A stretch of DNA of 64,000 nucleotides from the NCBI GenBank assembly GCA_002346545.1, contig DEAA01000013.1:127006-191005 (forward strand). Direction: 5' to 3'. Positions 46,811-55,676 of the stretch are shown in pieces; position 1 is the first letter of the stretch; each line of letters opens with the position of its first letter. A model generated the notes under the pieces. The model ran no database searches, had not been told where the DNA came from, and worked only from the letters and a program-made list of their open reading frames with translations. The translations under genes were made by a program, and so were the position numbers. This stretch comes from Acidobacteria bacterium UBA2994. Lineage in GTDB: Bacteria; Acidobacteriota; Vicinamibacteria; Vicinamibacterales; UBA8438.

Positions 46811-49393
46811 ATGAGTGGTGGCGTAACCCGAACCTGGCGGTCGCGGCTGTTCGCGGCCGGGGTGTTGATATTTCTCGCGGGTGGATCTGTCGCGGCGGAG
46901 CCGAATGAGCCCGAAAAGGCCAAGCCCGAGGCGTTCCTGGCCATGGGCCAGCCGCAGGATGTGGAGGCCCTTCCGCCCGCCGACTCTGGGCCTGTCTTCG
47001 TCGGTATCGAGCTAGCGCTGCCCACCCAGGGCAATGTGGCCTCGGTCGATCCACAGACGTACCTCTATTACATGGAGATCGACGAATACGTCAGCAGCCC
47101 CTCCGAGCAGCGGTGGACGCCCTACGACGCTTCGATTGAGCAGCGGCTCCTCGAAGACTTCGACCGATTGTGGGAAACCGGCTTTCTGACCGACCTGGCG
47201 ATCGAGGTGGTCGATACGCCCTTTGCCAACGGTGTGGAAGGAAAGACTGCCATTTTCTTACTGGAGGAGCGAGAGCGGGTCCGCACGGTCCGGTTCGAAG
47301 GCGCGACCGCCTACGACCGCGGCGAGATCGACGAGGCGCTCGAGTCGACCGGCGTCGAGATGCGGATGGACACTCGGATCGGGCAGGGCGTCATTCGCCG
47401 GGTCGAAGAAGTGCTCCGTCAGATGTACGCGGAGAAGGGCTATCAGTTCGCCGAGATCAGTCACGAGATGACCCCGATGGCAGGCGGACCGAAGATCGTC
47501 CAGCTCACCTTCAACATCGAGGCCGGCCCGAAGGTTGAGGTCACCGACATTTCGTTCATCGGTAACGACGCGATGAGCGCGGGCGCCCTCAAGCGCCAGA
47601 TGCAGAACACGAAGGAGCGGTGGTTCCTCTCGTTTATCACCGGACGGGGCACCTATCGTCCGTTTGGCTACGAGCAGGACGCGGAGGCGATCGTTGCCTA
47701 CTACCGGGCCAGCGGTTATATCGACGCCCAAGTGGGGCAGCCGGAACTGGAGTATTTGGCCACGCCGGCCGAGGCTGAGTCCCGACCGGTGCGTCTGCGG
47801 ATCCCGATCTTCGAGGGGCCCAGGTATCGGGTCGGCAGTCTCGATTTTGAAGGCGACGAGGTGATGCGCCGGGAGGTGCTCGAAGAGCTCTTCAACGAAG
47901 TGCAGCCGGGCAATTACTACTCAGATGAGGTGGTGCGAGACGCCTTCGAGGTGGCTCGCGAGCTGTATGGTTCGATCGGCTACTACGAGATGACCGCCTT
48001 CCCCGAGGAGGTCCGCCGGAGCGAGGCGGAGCCGGAAGTGCTGCCCACGGAGATTGATGGCGATCCGGTGGTCGACGTCACTCTGCACTTCCAGGAAGGT
48101 GAGCAGTATTTCGTCAACCGGATCAACTTCGTAGGCAACAGTACCACTCATGACGAAGTCATCCGGCGCGAGGTGAACCTCGTCGAGCGCGGCGTCTTCA
48201 ACACCGAGGCGCTTCGCAGTAGCGTGCGGCGGATCAATCAGCTCGGTTACTTCGATCCCCTCGACGAAGAGAACGCCATCCAGGTCGACAAACGGCCGGG
48301 GTTCGACAACGAGGTCGACCTCACGCTCGAGGTGGCCGAAGCCAACATGAATCAGTTGACCTTCGGCGCCGGGGCGTCGCAGTTCGACGGGTTCTTCCTG
48401 CAGCTGTCGTTCCAGACCACTAACTTTCTGGGGCGAGGCGAGTCGCTGACCTTGTCGGCGCAGACCGGCGAACGGATCAAGAACTACAACGCCGGTTTTA
48501 CCGAGCCGTTTCTGTTTGGCAAGCCGATCACAGGGGGGTTCAACGTCTACCGCCGTGACATCCGCTTCATCAATCAGTTCACGCAGAGCTCGATCGGGGC
48601 TACAACATCGATCGGGTTCCGGACGGGAAACTGGTCGCAAATGTTCCTGGCCTACTCCTACGAGGAGACTCAGGTCACTGAGCTCAGTGCAATGTTCAGG
48701 GACCCGAGGCTGCTCCGGTTTAATCCGTTTCTGCAGGATGCGCTACTAATCGGGCAAGGAGGAGCCAGGACCATTAGCTCCGTTACTCCTAACTTTGTCA
48801 TGAACACGATTGACCACCCAATCTTCCCGACCACCGGTAAGAGCTACCGGACGGGCCTGGAAGTGGCCGGTATTGGTGGCAATACGAAGTTTTTGAAGCC
48901 CACGGCCGAGGCCACCATGTACTTCCGTCAGACTCGACGGTTGTCGTTTGGTTTCCGGGCGCGTGGCGAGTACATCTGGCCCTACGGCGACACTAAGACT
49001 TTGCCCATTTTCGAGCTGCTGACTATGGGGGGCGAATTTTCCCTTCGCGGCTTCGATATCCGCAGCGTGGGGCCGAGCGATCCGGCAACCGGGTTGGTCA
49101 TAGGCGGGAACAAGAGCTTGCTCTTCAACGCTGAGTACCTGATCTCGATCGCCGACCCGGTTCGGATCATCTTTTTCTATGACACCGGGCAAGTGGCGGA
49201 TTTCGGCGATTCGTTCTCACCCGAAGGGTTCCGTACGTCGACCGGGGCGGAACTCCGATTCTTTATGCCGGTGCTGAATGTGCCCTTCCGTCTCATCTAC
49301 GCCTGGAACCCGCAGCGTGAGGGAGTCCTGAACGATCGGTTCGGGCCGCAGGAAGGCACCGTCTTCAAGTTCGCTGTCGGCACCACTTTCTAG
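46811..49393 (+). CDS. bamA: Outer-membrane protein assembly factor BamA
   Basis: 860-residue Omp85 protein that inserts beta-barrel proteins into the outer membrane. A signal peptide (about 1-32) and an N-terminal extension precede five POTRA repeats (for example VRFEGATAYDRGEIDEALES, FIGNDAMSAGALKRQMQNTK, DFEGDEVMRREVLEELFNEV, FVGNSTTHDEVIRREVNLVE). The C-terminal 16-strand barrel includes the GGEFSLRGFDIRSVGPSD loop-6 motif and ends in aromatic FKFAVGTTF. The adjacent skp and lpxA genes are the classical neighbourhood. Confidence 0.95.
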   Translation: MSGGVTRTWRSRLFAAGVLIFLAGGSVAAEPNEPEKAKPEAFLAMGQPQDVEALPPADSGPVFVGIELALPTQGNVASVDPQTYLYYMEIDEYVSSPSEQRWTPYDASIEQRLLEDFDRLWETGFLTDLAIEVVDTPFANGVEGKTAIFLLEERERVRTVRFEGATAYDRGEIDEALESTGVEMRMDTRIGQGVIRRVEEVLRQMYAEKGYQFAEISHEMTPMAGGPKIVQLTFNIEAGPKVEVTDISFIGNDAMSAGALKRQMQNTKERWFLSFITGRGTYRPFGYEQDAEAIVAYYRASGYIDAQVGQPELEYLATPAEAESRPVRLRIPIFEGPRYRVGSLDFEGDEVMRREVLEELFNEVQPGNYYSDEVVRDAFEVARELYGSIGYYEMTAFPEEVRRSEAEPEVLPTEIDGDPVVDVTLHFQEGEQYFVNRINFVGNSTTHDEVIRREVNLVERGVFNTEALRSSVRRINQLGYFDPLDEENAIQVDKRPGFDNEVDLTLEVAEANMNQLTFGAGASQFDGFFLQLSFQTTNFLGRGESLTLSAQTGERIKNYNAGFTEPFLFGKPITGGFNVYRRDIRFINQFTQSSIGATTSIGFRTGNWSQMFLAYSYEETQVTELSAMFRDPRLLRFNPFLQDALLIGQGGARTISSVTPNFVMNTIDHPIFPTTGKSYRTGLEVAGIGGNTKFLKPTAEATMYFRQTRRLSFGFRARGEYIWPYGDTKTLPIFELLTMGGEFSLRGFDIRSVGPSDPATGLVIGGNKSLLFNAEYLISIADPVRIIFFYDTGQVADFGDSFSPEGFRTSTGAELRFFMPVLNVPFRLIYAWNPQREGVLNDRFGPQEGTVFKFAVGTTF

Positions 49394-49494
49394 GTTGCCT
49401 GGCGAGGCGTTAGCTTGTCGGTGTTACTCCTGGTTGCAGCCAGCCTGGCGGCTGCCTCGTCGCGCCTTGTCAGGCAGATGCCTCGCCAGGAAAC
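49394..49494. repeat. Inverted repeat flanking a 67-base spacer downstream of bamA
   Basis: GTTGCCTGGCGAGGCGT (49394-49410) and ATGCCTCGCCAGGAAAC (49478-49494) form a 17-bp inverted repeat with two mismatches and an 11-bp perfect core. A third related stretch, GTTTCCTGG followed by GCAGG, occurs near 49588-49602. The 289-base gap 49394-49682 between bamA and skp contains no gene that I can support; this structure is its main feature and could be a processed or attenuating RNA fold. Confidence 0.5.
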
Positions 49495-49682
49495 CCGGCT
49501 GGCGGGCGCCGTGCTCCGAGAGCCTTCTTGGTGGTCGGCGGTTACGTGAAGCTGTTATTCTACGGGGCGGTCCGTCGTCTATATCCAGGTTTCCTGGGCA
49601 GGTGGCGACGTCGAACCGATAGAGATCTAGAGCGCGAAATAGAACAGTTGCTTGTGTTTGTGACGAGTAGAGGGTTGATCTG

Positions 49683-50297
49683 ATGAGATTGTTGAGTGTG
49701 GTTGCGACGATTATGGTCATGCTGGCGCCGGCCGTTGGAGCCGAGCCGCAGCCGCAGCCTGCGGCCCCGGCGACCCAGCCGCCCGCGACGCCGGCACCGG
49801 CCGCTCCCGTGCCGGCCGCCCGGCTGCCGTTCCCGCCCGACGCCAAGACGGCCTATGTGGACCTCCAGCGGGTGGCGAACGAGTCGACTGAGGGACAGGT
49901 TGCCAATCAGCAGGTTCAGACGCTGAGCGAGCAGAAAATTGCCGAGATCGAGGCGCGACAGCAGGAGCTGGCGGCGAGCCAGCAGAAGCTCGAGCAGAAC
50001 GCCAACGTCATGAGCGCCGAGGCACAGCTGCAGTTGCAGCGGGAAATCGAGCGGCTGAATGTCGACATCCAGCGGATGACGCAGGACGCCGAGGCCGAGG
50101 TCGGGCAACTTCAGCAGCAGCTGCAGCTGGCGTTCCAGCAGCGCTTGATTCCGGCCATCGACCGAGTGGCGGCGGCTAAGGGGCTGCAATTCATTTTCGA
50201 CGCTGGCGCGGGTGGTCTGATCTGGGCGAATCCCGCGCTGGATATCACCACGGACGTGGTCGACGAGCTGAACAACAGCGCGCCGCCCGCCCAGTAG
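49683..50297 (+). CDS. skp: OmpH/Skp-family periplasmic chaperone
   Basis: 204 residues. A signal peptide (about 1-20, LLSVVATIMVMLAPAVGA) leads to a Pro/Ala-rich stretch and a Skp core: KTAYVDLQRVANESTEGQVA, a long Gln/Glu-rich coiled coil (65-145) and the closing LIPAIDRVAAAKGLQFIFD. Skp escorts unfolded outer-membrane proteins to BamA. The position between bamA and lpxA fits. The Pro/Ala-rich N-terminal extension is longer than in E. coli. Confidence 0.9.
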   Translation: MRLLSVVATIMVMLAPAVGAEPQPQPAAPATQPPATPAPAAPVPAARLPFPPDAKTAYVDLQRVANESTEGQVANQQVQTLSEQKIAEIEARQQELAASQQKLEQNANVMSAEAQLQLQREIERLNVDIQRMTQDAEAEVGQLQQQLQLAFQQRLIPAIDRVAAAKGLQFIFDAGAGGLIWANPALDITTDVVDELNNSAPPAQ

Positions 50298-50435
50298 ACC
50301 TCCTTTCTTTAGGCGACCGTCCATCCGGCGGGTTCGCGCTAGTGGACGCCGGGCCGTCGACCCCGGTAGACTGAGCGCGCTTGTCCGCGCCGCGGTCAAC
50401 GAAGTCGCCGCGCCCATAGGTCGCAACCTAGCATC

Positions 50436-51692
50436 GTGCTCCTCGACGCCACCGAACGCCTCGATCGTCATTACTACCGGTATCCAGCGCCGTTGGTCGA
50501 CGGTATTCTCGAATGCACTCCCGGTGAGCGGTTGCTCGCGGTCAAGAACGTCACCGTGAACGAGGAGTTCTTCCAGGGACATTTCCCCGGCACCCCGCTT
50601 ATGCCGGGTGTACTGACCATTGAGGCGATGGCGCAGGCTGCCAGCCTGCTGCTGCTCGATGAGGACGGCGAACCGTCCGGTCGTCGCACCGTGCTGCGCG
50701 GGGTCCGCCACGCGCGGTTCCGCCGGCAGGTCGTGCCGGGCGACCGGTTGGAACTGGACGTGGCCGTGCGCCGCCGCCGGCGTCAATTGGCCGCGGTCAC
50801 GGCGGTGGCGCGCGTCGAGGATCAGGTGGTGGCCGAGGCGGAGCTGCTCTTGGGGGTTTTGCTCGATGAGCCGCGGATCGACCGGACGGCGCACGTGGCT
50901 CCGGGTGCCGCGATCGGCGCCGGGACGGTGATCGGGCCGAATGCCGTCATCGGCCCGCACGTGAAGGTCGGACGCGAGTGCAGCATCGGCGCGTCGGCCG
51001 TCATCGACGGCTGGACGGAGATCGGCGACGAGACGCGCGTGTTCCCATGCGCTTCGATCGGCATGATTCCGCAAGACCAGAAGTTCAAGGGTGAACGCAC
51101 GACCCTCGAGATCGGGCGTCGAAACGTTTTCCGCGAGTTCGTCACCGTCAATCGTGGCACCCAGGTTGGCGGAGGGGTAACCCGCATCGGCGACGATAAC
51201 CTCTTCATGGCTTATGTCCATGTGGCACACGACTGCACCGTGGGCAACAAGACGATCTTCGGTCCCGGCGCCACGCTTGGAGGGCACGTGGCCGTCGAGG
51301 ACCAGGCCAACATCGGGGCGTTCTCCGGGGTCCACCAGTTCTGCCGGGTGGGACGCCAGGCGTTCATTGGCGGTTACTCGGTGGTGACCCTCGATGCGAT
51401 GCCGTATGCGCGCAGTGTCGGAAATCGTGCACGCATATACGGCCTGAACACTATCGGGCTCAAGCGCCAGGGCATGCCGCCAGAGACGATCGCCGATCTC
51501 AAGCGAGCGTTCCGTTACCTGCTTCGCTCGAAGCTCAATACCACGCAAGCGATTCGACAGATTGAGCAGGACGAGACGCTCCGCTGTCCGGAGGTCGACT
51601 ATTTGGTCGAGTTCATCCGGACCTCGCGGCGCGGGGTTAACCTGCGCCGGCCTCCGAAGCGGTTGGAGGCGGCGATGGTCTCCGACGAGTAA
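50436..51692 (+). CDS. lpxA: Fusion protein: FabZ dehydratase joined to LpxA acyltransferase
   Basis: 418 residues in one uninterrupted frame. Residues 1-143 are a hotdog-fold FabZ (3-hydroxyacyl-ACP dehydratase) with catalytic His49 and Glu63 (GHFPGTPLMPGVLTIEAMAQ). Residues about 148-405 are LpxA, UDP-GlcNAc acyltransferase of lipid A synthesis, with left-handed beta-helix hexapeptides from IDRTAHVAPGAAIGAG onward, the catalytic His265 equivalent (VHVAHDCTVGNK) and ANIGAFSGVHQFCRVGRQAF. The usual separate fabZ-lpxA pair is fused with no intervening stop. GTG 50436 is the likely start; the 138 bases upstream hold no gene. Confidence 0.9.
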   Translation: MLLDATERLDRHYYRYPAPLVDGILECTPGERLLAVKNVTVNEEFFQGHFPGTPLMPGVLTIEAMAQAASLLLLDEDGEPSGRRTVLRGVRHARFRRQVVPGDRLELDVAVRRRRRQLAAVTAVARVEDQVVAEAELLLGVLLDEPRIDRTAHVAPGAAIGAGTVIGPNAVIGPHVKVGRECSIGASAVIDGWTEIGDETRVFPCASIGMIPQDQKFKGERTTLEIGRRNVFREFVTVNRGTQVGGGVTRIGDDNLFMAYVHVAHDCTVGNKTIFGPGATLGGHVAVEDQANIGAFSGVHQFCRVGRQAFIGGYSVVTLDAMPYARSVGNRARIYGLNTIGLKRQGMPPETIADLKRAFRYLLRSKLNTTQAIRQIEQDETLRCPEVDYLVEFIRTSRRGVNLRRPPKRLEAAMVSDE

Positions 51693-51755
51693 GACCATCG
51701 TGTTCCCGACGCGCCCGCCTCATGTGCGGGTTGACGCCTGCGGGGATTTACATCG

Positions 51756-52742
51756 ATGACCGCGAACCGTGCCCCTCGGATGGCAGTGGTGGGTGTCGGG
51801 CATTTCGGCCGACATCACGCCCGCGTTTTGTCTGAGCTCGATCAGGTTCGGCTCGAAGCGGTGGTGGATGTCGACGGCGACCGTGCCGCCGCAGTGGCGG
51901 CCGAGTTTGGCACGACGGCGTTCGATAGCATTGAGGCGCTTGAAGGGCAGGTCGACGCGGTGACCCTCGCCGTGCCCACCAAAGCGCATAGCGTGGTTGC
52001 GGTGCCGTTGCTTGCCCGTGGCGTCTCGGTGCTGGTGGAGAAACCGATAGCTCGTTCGCTCAAGGAAGCCGATGCGATGTTAACTGCGGCGGCTGAGAGT
52101 GGTGCGATCCTGGCAGTCGGCCACACTGAGCGTTTCAATCCGGCGGTGGCCGCGGCGTTGCCACTGGTCAGGTCGCCCCGGTTCATCGAGGTGCATCGGA
52201 TCGGCGCGTTCCCGTCCCGCAGTCTCGACATCGACGTCGTCTTCGATCTAATGATTCACGATCTCGACATCATCGCAACCGCCGTCGACAGTCCCCTGGA
52301 CTCGGTCGAGGCGGTCGGCGTGCCGGTTCTCAGCGATCGGGTTGACATCGCCAACGCTCGTCTCTGCTTCGAGACCGGGTGCATCGCGAATCTCACGGCG
52401 AGTCGTATCAGTCGAGACCGGGTCAGGAAGCTGCGGTTTTTTCAGCAGGATGCCTATATCTCCATTGACTGCGCTGAGCAGCAGGTCGAGGGATGGCGGG
52501 TGAGGCGTGGAGGTGACGAGGGGCCGGCCATCGAGGGGGGTAGGCTTGAGATCGCAGCCGGGGAACCGTTGGTCCTAGAGTTGACGGATTTCGTCGCCGC
52601 GGTGCGAGCCGGGACCCCAAGTTTGGTCGACGGTAGAGCCGGGCGCCGGGCTCTCGAACTGGCACAGAGGGTCGCCGAAGCGATGGCCGCGGAGCGGGCA
52701 CGCACCGAACTGGGCGCCTCTGATGAGGACGGGCATGAGTGA
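51756..52742 (+). CDS. Gfo/Idh/MocA oxidoreductase (GnnA-like)
   Basis: 328-residue NAD(P)-dependent sugar dehydrogenase. Rossmann motif GVGHFGRHHARVL, the conserved VEKPIARSLKEADAM and GHTERFNPAVAA blocks and the DLMIHDLDII segment identify the family. It follows lpxA, where several Gram-negative lineages encode GnnA, which oxidises UDP-GlcNAc at C3 on the way to a 2,3-diamino lipid A sugar. The partner aminotransferase GnnB is not next to it, so that role is only a hypothesis. Its stop overlaps the following start. Confidence 0.88.
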   Translation: MTANRAPRMAVVGVGHFGRHHARVLSELDQVRLEAVVDVDGDRAAAVAAEFGTTAFDSIEALEGQVDAVTLAVPTKAHSVVAVPLLARGVSVLVEKPIARSLKEADAMLTAAAESGAILAVGHTERFNPAVAAALPLVRSPRFIEVHRIGAFPSRSLDIDVVFDLMIHDLDIIATAVDSPLDSVEAVGVPVLSDRVDIANARLCFETGCIANLTASRISRDRVRKLRFFQQDAYISIDCAEQQVEGWRVRRGGDEGPAIEGGRLEIAAGEPLVLELTDFVAAVRAGTPSLVDGRAGRRALELAQRVAEAMAAERARTELGASDEDGHE

Positions 52743-53631
52743 TGAGCTGAGCGCCGTCGGGAGGAAGCTGGCCGACGGTGTGGCGTTCGATCGCCACGAC
52801 CATCGGCGTTTGGCCACCGCATCAGATTTCGTCGGGCTGGGTATGTTGGCCGATGAGGCCCGGCGTCGCCGCCACGGCGATCGAGCAACCTACGTGCAGG
52901 TGGCCCGGGTGGCGTGGGGTGAAGCGGTCGGTGAGGTTCCAGAGGCAGGAGAGATTCGTCTCGTCGGCGAGATCCCGCAACCGGAGACGCTGATCCAGAC
53001 GGTCGCGGCCGCCGCAGCGTCCTCGTCCGACACTCCGGTGACCGGTGGCGATTTGATGGCAGCCTATCGGGCATGCGACGGGCAGATCGATGCCCTCAGT
53101 GAACTGCTCGGGGCCGCGGCCGACGCCGGTCTCGCCGCTCTGGCCGAGGTGGCGGTTGATGATTTACTCTCGCTCGACGACCAGGGGAAAGCCATGGCGT
53201 TACTCGAGGCCGTTGGCGCGAGCGGCCTGCGTGTCAACCGGATCTGGGCGCGGGAGGCCGCCGTAGACGCGGCGGTGACGGCTTTCATCCGAGTAGCGGA
53301 CTGGGGAACGGCGGCTGCCGTTTGTCGCTCGCTGGCGCCACTCTCCGACGATGATCCGATGCAGCCGTCTACCGGATACGCCGACCTTCGTCAGGTTGCG
53401 CTGGCTCGACTTCTGGTTGACAATATCGACTCGATCCAAGTCGACTGGTCGCGGCATGGTCCGAAGCTAGCGCAGGTGGCCCTGACCTTCGGCGCCGACG
53501 ACCTGGATGCCGTGCCGGCCGAGTCCGGGGACCAGGGATGGCGCCGGGCGCCGCGCGAGGAGGTGCGGCGGAACATCGTCGCCGCGGGATACACGGCGGT
53601 CCGTCGGAATGGCCGCTTCGAAGCGTCATGA
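52735..53631 (+). CDS. Cysteine-less MqnE/MqnC-like protein (radical-SAM fold without the cluster)
   Basis: 298 residues from ATG 52735. The C-terminal third (GYADLRQVALARLLVDNI, GPKLAQVALTFGADDLDAV, RRNIVAAGYTAVRRNGRF) and N-terminus (LADGVAFDRHDHRRL, MLADEARRRRHGDRATY) align with MqnE/MqnC proteins, including MqnC encoded two genes downstream. Where those have CxxxCxxC this protein has VAWGEAVGEV; only two scattered cysteines exist. The central barrel is shortened. It cannot bind the 4Fe-4S cluster in the usual way, so a structural, regulatory or degenerate role is inferred. It is coupled to mqnA through overlapping ATGA (53628). Confidence 0.8.
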   Translation: MSDELSAVGRKLADGVAFDRHDHRRLATASDFVGLGMLADEARRRRHGDRATYVQVARVAWGEAVGEVPEAGEIRLVGEIPQPETLIQTVAAAAASSSDTPVTGGDLMAAYRACDGQIDALSELLGAAADAGLAALAEVAVDDLLSLDDQGKAMALLEAVGASGLRVNRIWAREAAVDAAVTAFIRVADWGTAAAVCRSLAPLSDDDPMQPSTGYADLRQVALARLLVDNIDSIQVDWSRHGPKLAQVALTFGADDLDAVPAESGDQGWRRAPREEVRRNIVAAGYTAVRRNGRFEAS

Positions 53632-54425
53632 GTGCGATTCGAGTCAGCGCTGTCGAGTATCTGAACGCTCGGCCGCTCGTCCACGGGCTGGGTGCTCGCT
53701 CCGATCTCTTCGAGCTGCAGTACGACGTCCCCGCGCGCTGCGCGGCCCAGCTCCACGAGAAGTCGGTGGACCTCGGGCTGATCCCCTCTATCGAGTATTT
53801 GCAGTTCTCCGACTACAGCATCGTGCCGGATTTGGCAGTTGCGTCGGAGGGTGACGTGGCGTCGGTAGCCTTGTTCACCACCCGCCCGGCGACCTCGCTT
53901 CGGTCGATCGCAGTCGACAGCAGCTCGCGGACAGCGGCCGCGCTGGTGCGAGTGCTGTGTACCGAGTGGTGGGACATCGACCCGAAACTGGTGAAGCTCC
54001 GTCCGGAGCTTGATGTCATGCTTAAGCGTTGTGACGCGGCGCTGGTGATCGGCGACCAGGCGCTGCACCTTGACTACGAGAGCCAGGGGCTGGACAAGGT
54101 CGACCTCGGAGACGAGTGGACGGCCATGACGTCGCTGCCCTTCGTGTGGGCGGTCTGGGCCGGCCGGAACGGCGCGATCGGCCCTGAGCACGTCGCCGCG
54201 CTCCAGCAGGCCCGGGATGCTGGCGTGGCCACAGTGAACGAGATCGTGGCGGCGCACGGGCCCGAGGACGAGGAGGCTCAGGAGGTCGGGCGCACCTATC
54301 TGCGGGAGAACGTCTCCTTCTCGCTCGACGAGCGCGCCCTCGCGGGTTTGCGGAAGTTCTATGACTACGCCTACGATCTGCGGCTGGTCCAAACGCCTCC
54401 CAGGATTCGTTTCTTCGAGCCCTAA
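53628..54425 (+). CDS. mqnA: Chorismate dehydratase MqnA
   Basis: 265-residue periplasmic-binding-protein-fold enzyme that makes 3-enolpyruvyl-benzoate from chorismate, first step of the futalosine route to menaquinone. Family blocks are IRVSAVEYLNARPLVHGL, KSVDLGLIPSIEYLQ, ALVIGDQALHLDY and a TSLPFVWAVWAGR segment. ATG 53628 overlaps the preceding stop; an upstream in-frame codon would add sequence from inside the previous gene. Co-directional with mqnC and the rest of the pathway. Confidence 0.94.
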   Translation: MSAIRVSAVEYLNARPLVHGLGARSDLFELQYDVPARCAAQLHEKSVDLGLIPSIEYLQFSDYSIVPDLAVASEGDVASVALFTTRPATSLRSIAVDSSSRTAAALVRVLCTEWWDIDPKLVKLRPELDVMLKRCDAALVIGDQALHLDYESQGLDKVDLGDEWTAMTSLPFVWAVWAGRNGAIGPEHVAALQQARDAGVATVNEIVAAHGPEDEEAQEVGRTYLRENVSFSLDERALAGLRKFYDYAYDLRLVQTPPRIRFFEP

Positions 54426-54464
54426 CGCCGGGCCCGCCCGCGCGGGTGCGGTAATCCGACTAGC

Positions 54465-55676
54465 ATGAGTGTCGAGTCGATCGCCGATCAGGTGCTCTCC
54501 GGGGCGAGAGTGAGCCGGGGTGACGCGCTTGAGCTGTATCACGACGCGCCTACCAGCCTGCTGGGGCGCCTGGCTGACACCATCCGGGCACGCAAGCACC
54601 CTGAGCGGGTAGTCACTTACATCATCGATCGCAACGTTAACTACACGAACGTCTGTGTCGCGCGCTGTAATTTCTGCGCGTTCTATCGACCGGTCGGTTC
54701 CGGTGAGGGGTACGTCCTCGGGTTCGAAGAGCTATTCGAGAAGATCGACGAGACGCTGTCTGTGGGGGGTGTGCAGCTGCTGCTGCAGGGCGGGCATAAT
54801 CCCGATCTACCGATCGCGTGGTACGAGGATCTCTTCCGGGGCATCAAGGAGCGCTACTCCGACTTCAAGCTGCATGCGCTCTCACCGCCGGAGATTCTCC
54901 ATATCTCCCGGTTGTCGCAGTTGTCGGTGACTGAGGTGGTGGGGCGTCTCGTCGCGGCTGGACTCGACAGCGTGCCTGGTGGGGGAGCGGAGATTCTCGT
55001 CGACCGGGTGCGCCGGCTGCTCAACTGCGACAGCAAGGCCACCGCAGACGAGTGGCTGGGTGTGATGCGGGCGGTGCACGAAGCAGGGCTGCGGTCGACG
55101 GCCACAATGATGTACGGGAGCGTCGAGGAGCCGGAAGAACGGATCGAGCACCTGTGTCGCTTACGGGCACTCCAGGATGATACCGGCGGGTTTACGGCCT
55201 TCATCACCTGGAGCTATCAGCCGCACAACACCGAGTTAAGGGGCGCCGAGGCGACCGGCATCGACTACCTGCGGACACTGGCCCTGAGCAGGATCGTGCT
55301 CGACAACTTCGACAATCTTCAGGCCTCCTGGGTCACCCAGGGCGGCAAGGTGGGACAGTTGAGCCTGGCCTATGGCGCCAACGACATGGGCAGCGTCATG
55401 ATCGAGGAGAACGTTGTGCGGGCCGCCGGCGCCGAATACTGTATGGACGAGGTCGAGATTGTCCGCAATATCGAAGATGCCGGGTTTCGTCCGCGACGGC
55501 GGAACATGGTCTACGACGATCTCGGTGGGCCGCTGTTCCGCGAACGGACGATCCCCCGTCGAACCGAGCTCGACGTAGCGCGCCAGGCCGGCCACGATTC
55601 GGTCCCCGCCGAGTTAGCGAAGTATCCGGCCCGCAGTCGCGTCGGAAAGCAGCAACGCACCGACGTGGGACCGTGA
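54465..55676 (+). CDS. mqnC: Cyclic dehypoxanthinyl futalosine synthase MqnC
   Basis: 403-residue radical SAM enzyme that cyclises dehypoxanthine futalosine. The 4Fe-4S ligands C64, C68 and C71 lie in NVCVARCNFCAFYRP, followed by LQGGHNPDLPIAWYEDLF, DSVPGGGAEILVDRVR and the C-terminal SWVTQGGKVGQLSLAYGAND typical of MqnC (rather than MqnE). The stop overlaps the GTG of the next gene. Confidence 0.95.
   Translation: MSVESIADQVLSGARVSRGDALELYHDAPTSLLGRLADTIRARKHPERVVTYIIDRNVNYTNVCVARCNFCAFYRPVGSGEGYVLGFEELFEKIDETLSVGGVQLLLQGGHNPDLPIAWYEDLFRGIKERYSDFKLHALSPPEILHISRLSQLSVTEVVGRLVAAGLDSVPGGGAEILVDRVRRLLNCDSKATADEWLGVMRAVHEAGLRSTATMMYGSVEEPEERIEHLCRLRALQDDTGGFTAFITWSYQPHNTELRGAEATGIDYLRTLALSRIVLDNFDNLQASWVTQGGKVGQLSLAYGANDMGSVMIEENVVRAAGAEYCMDEVEIVRNIEDAGFRPRRRNMVYDDLGGPLFRERTIPRRTELDVARQAGHDSVPAELAKYPARSRVGKQQRTDVGP

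Noticed and set aside
49560..51698. A 712-codon open frame on the minus strand opposite skp and the fabZ-lpxA fusion
   Set aside because: Both plus-strand genes have clear family motifs along their length; the antisense frame has no recognisable domain and arises from GC-rich codon bias.
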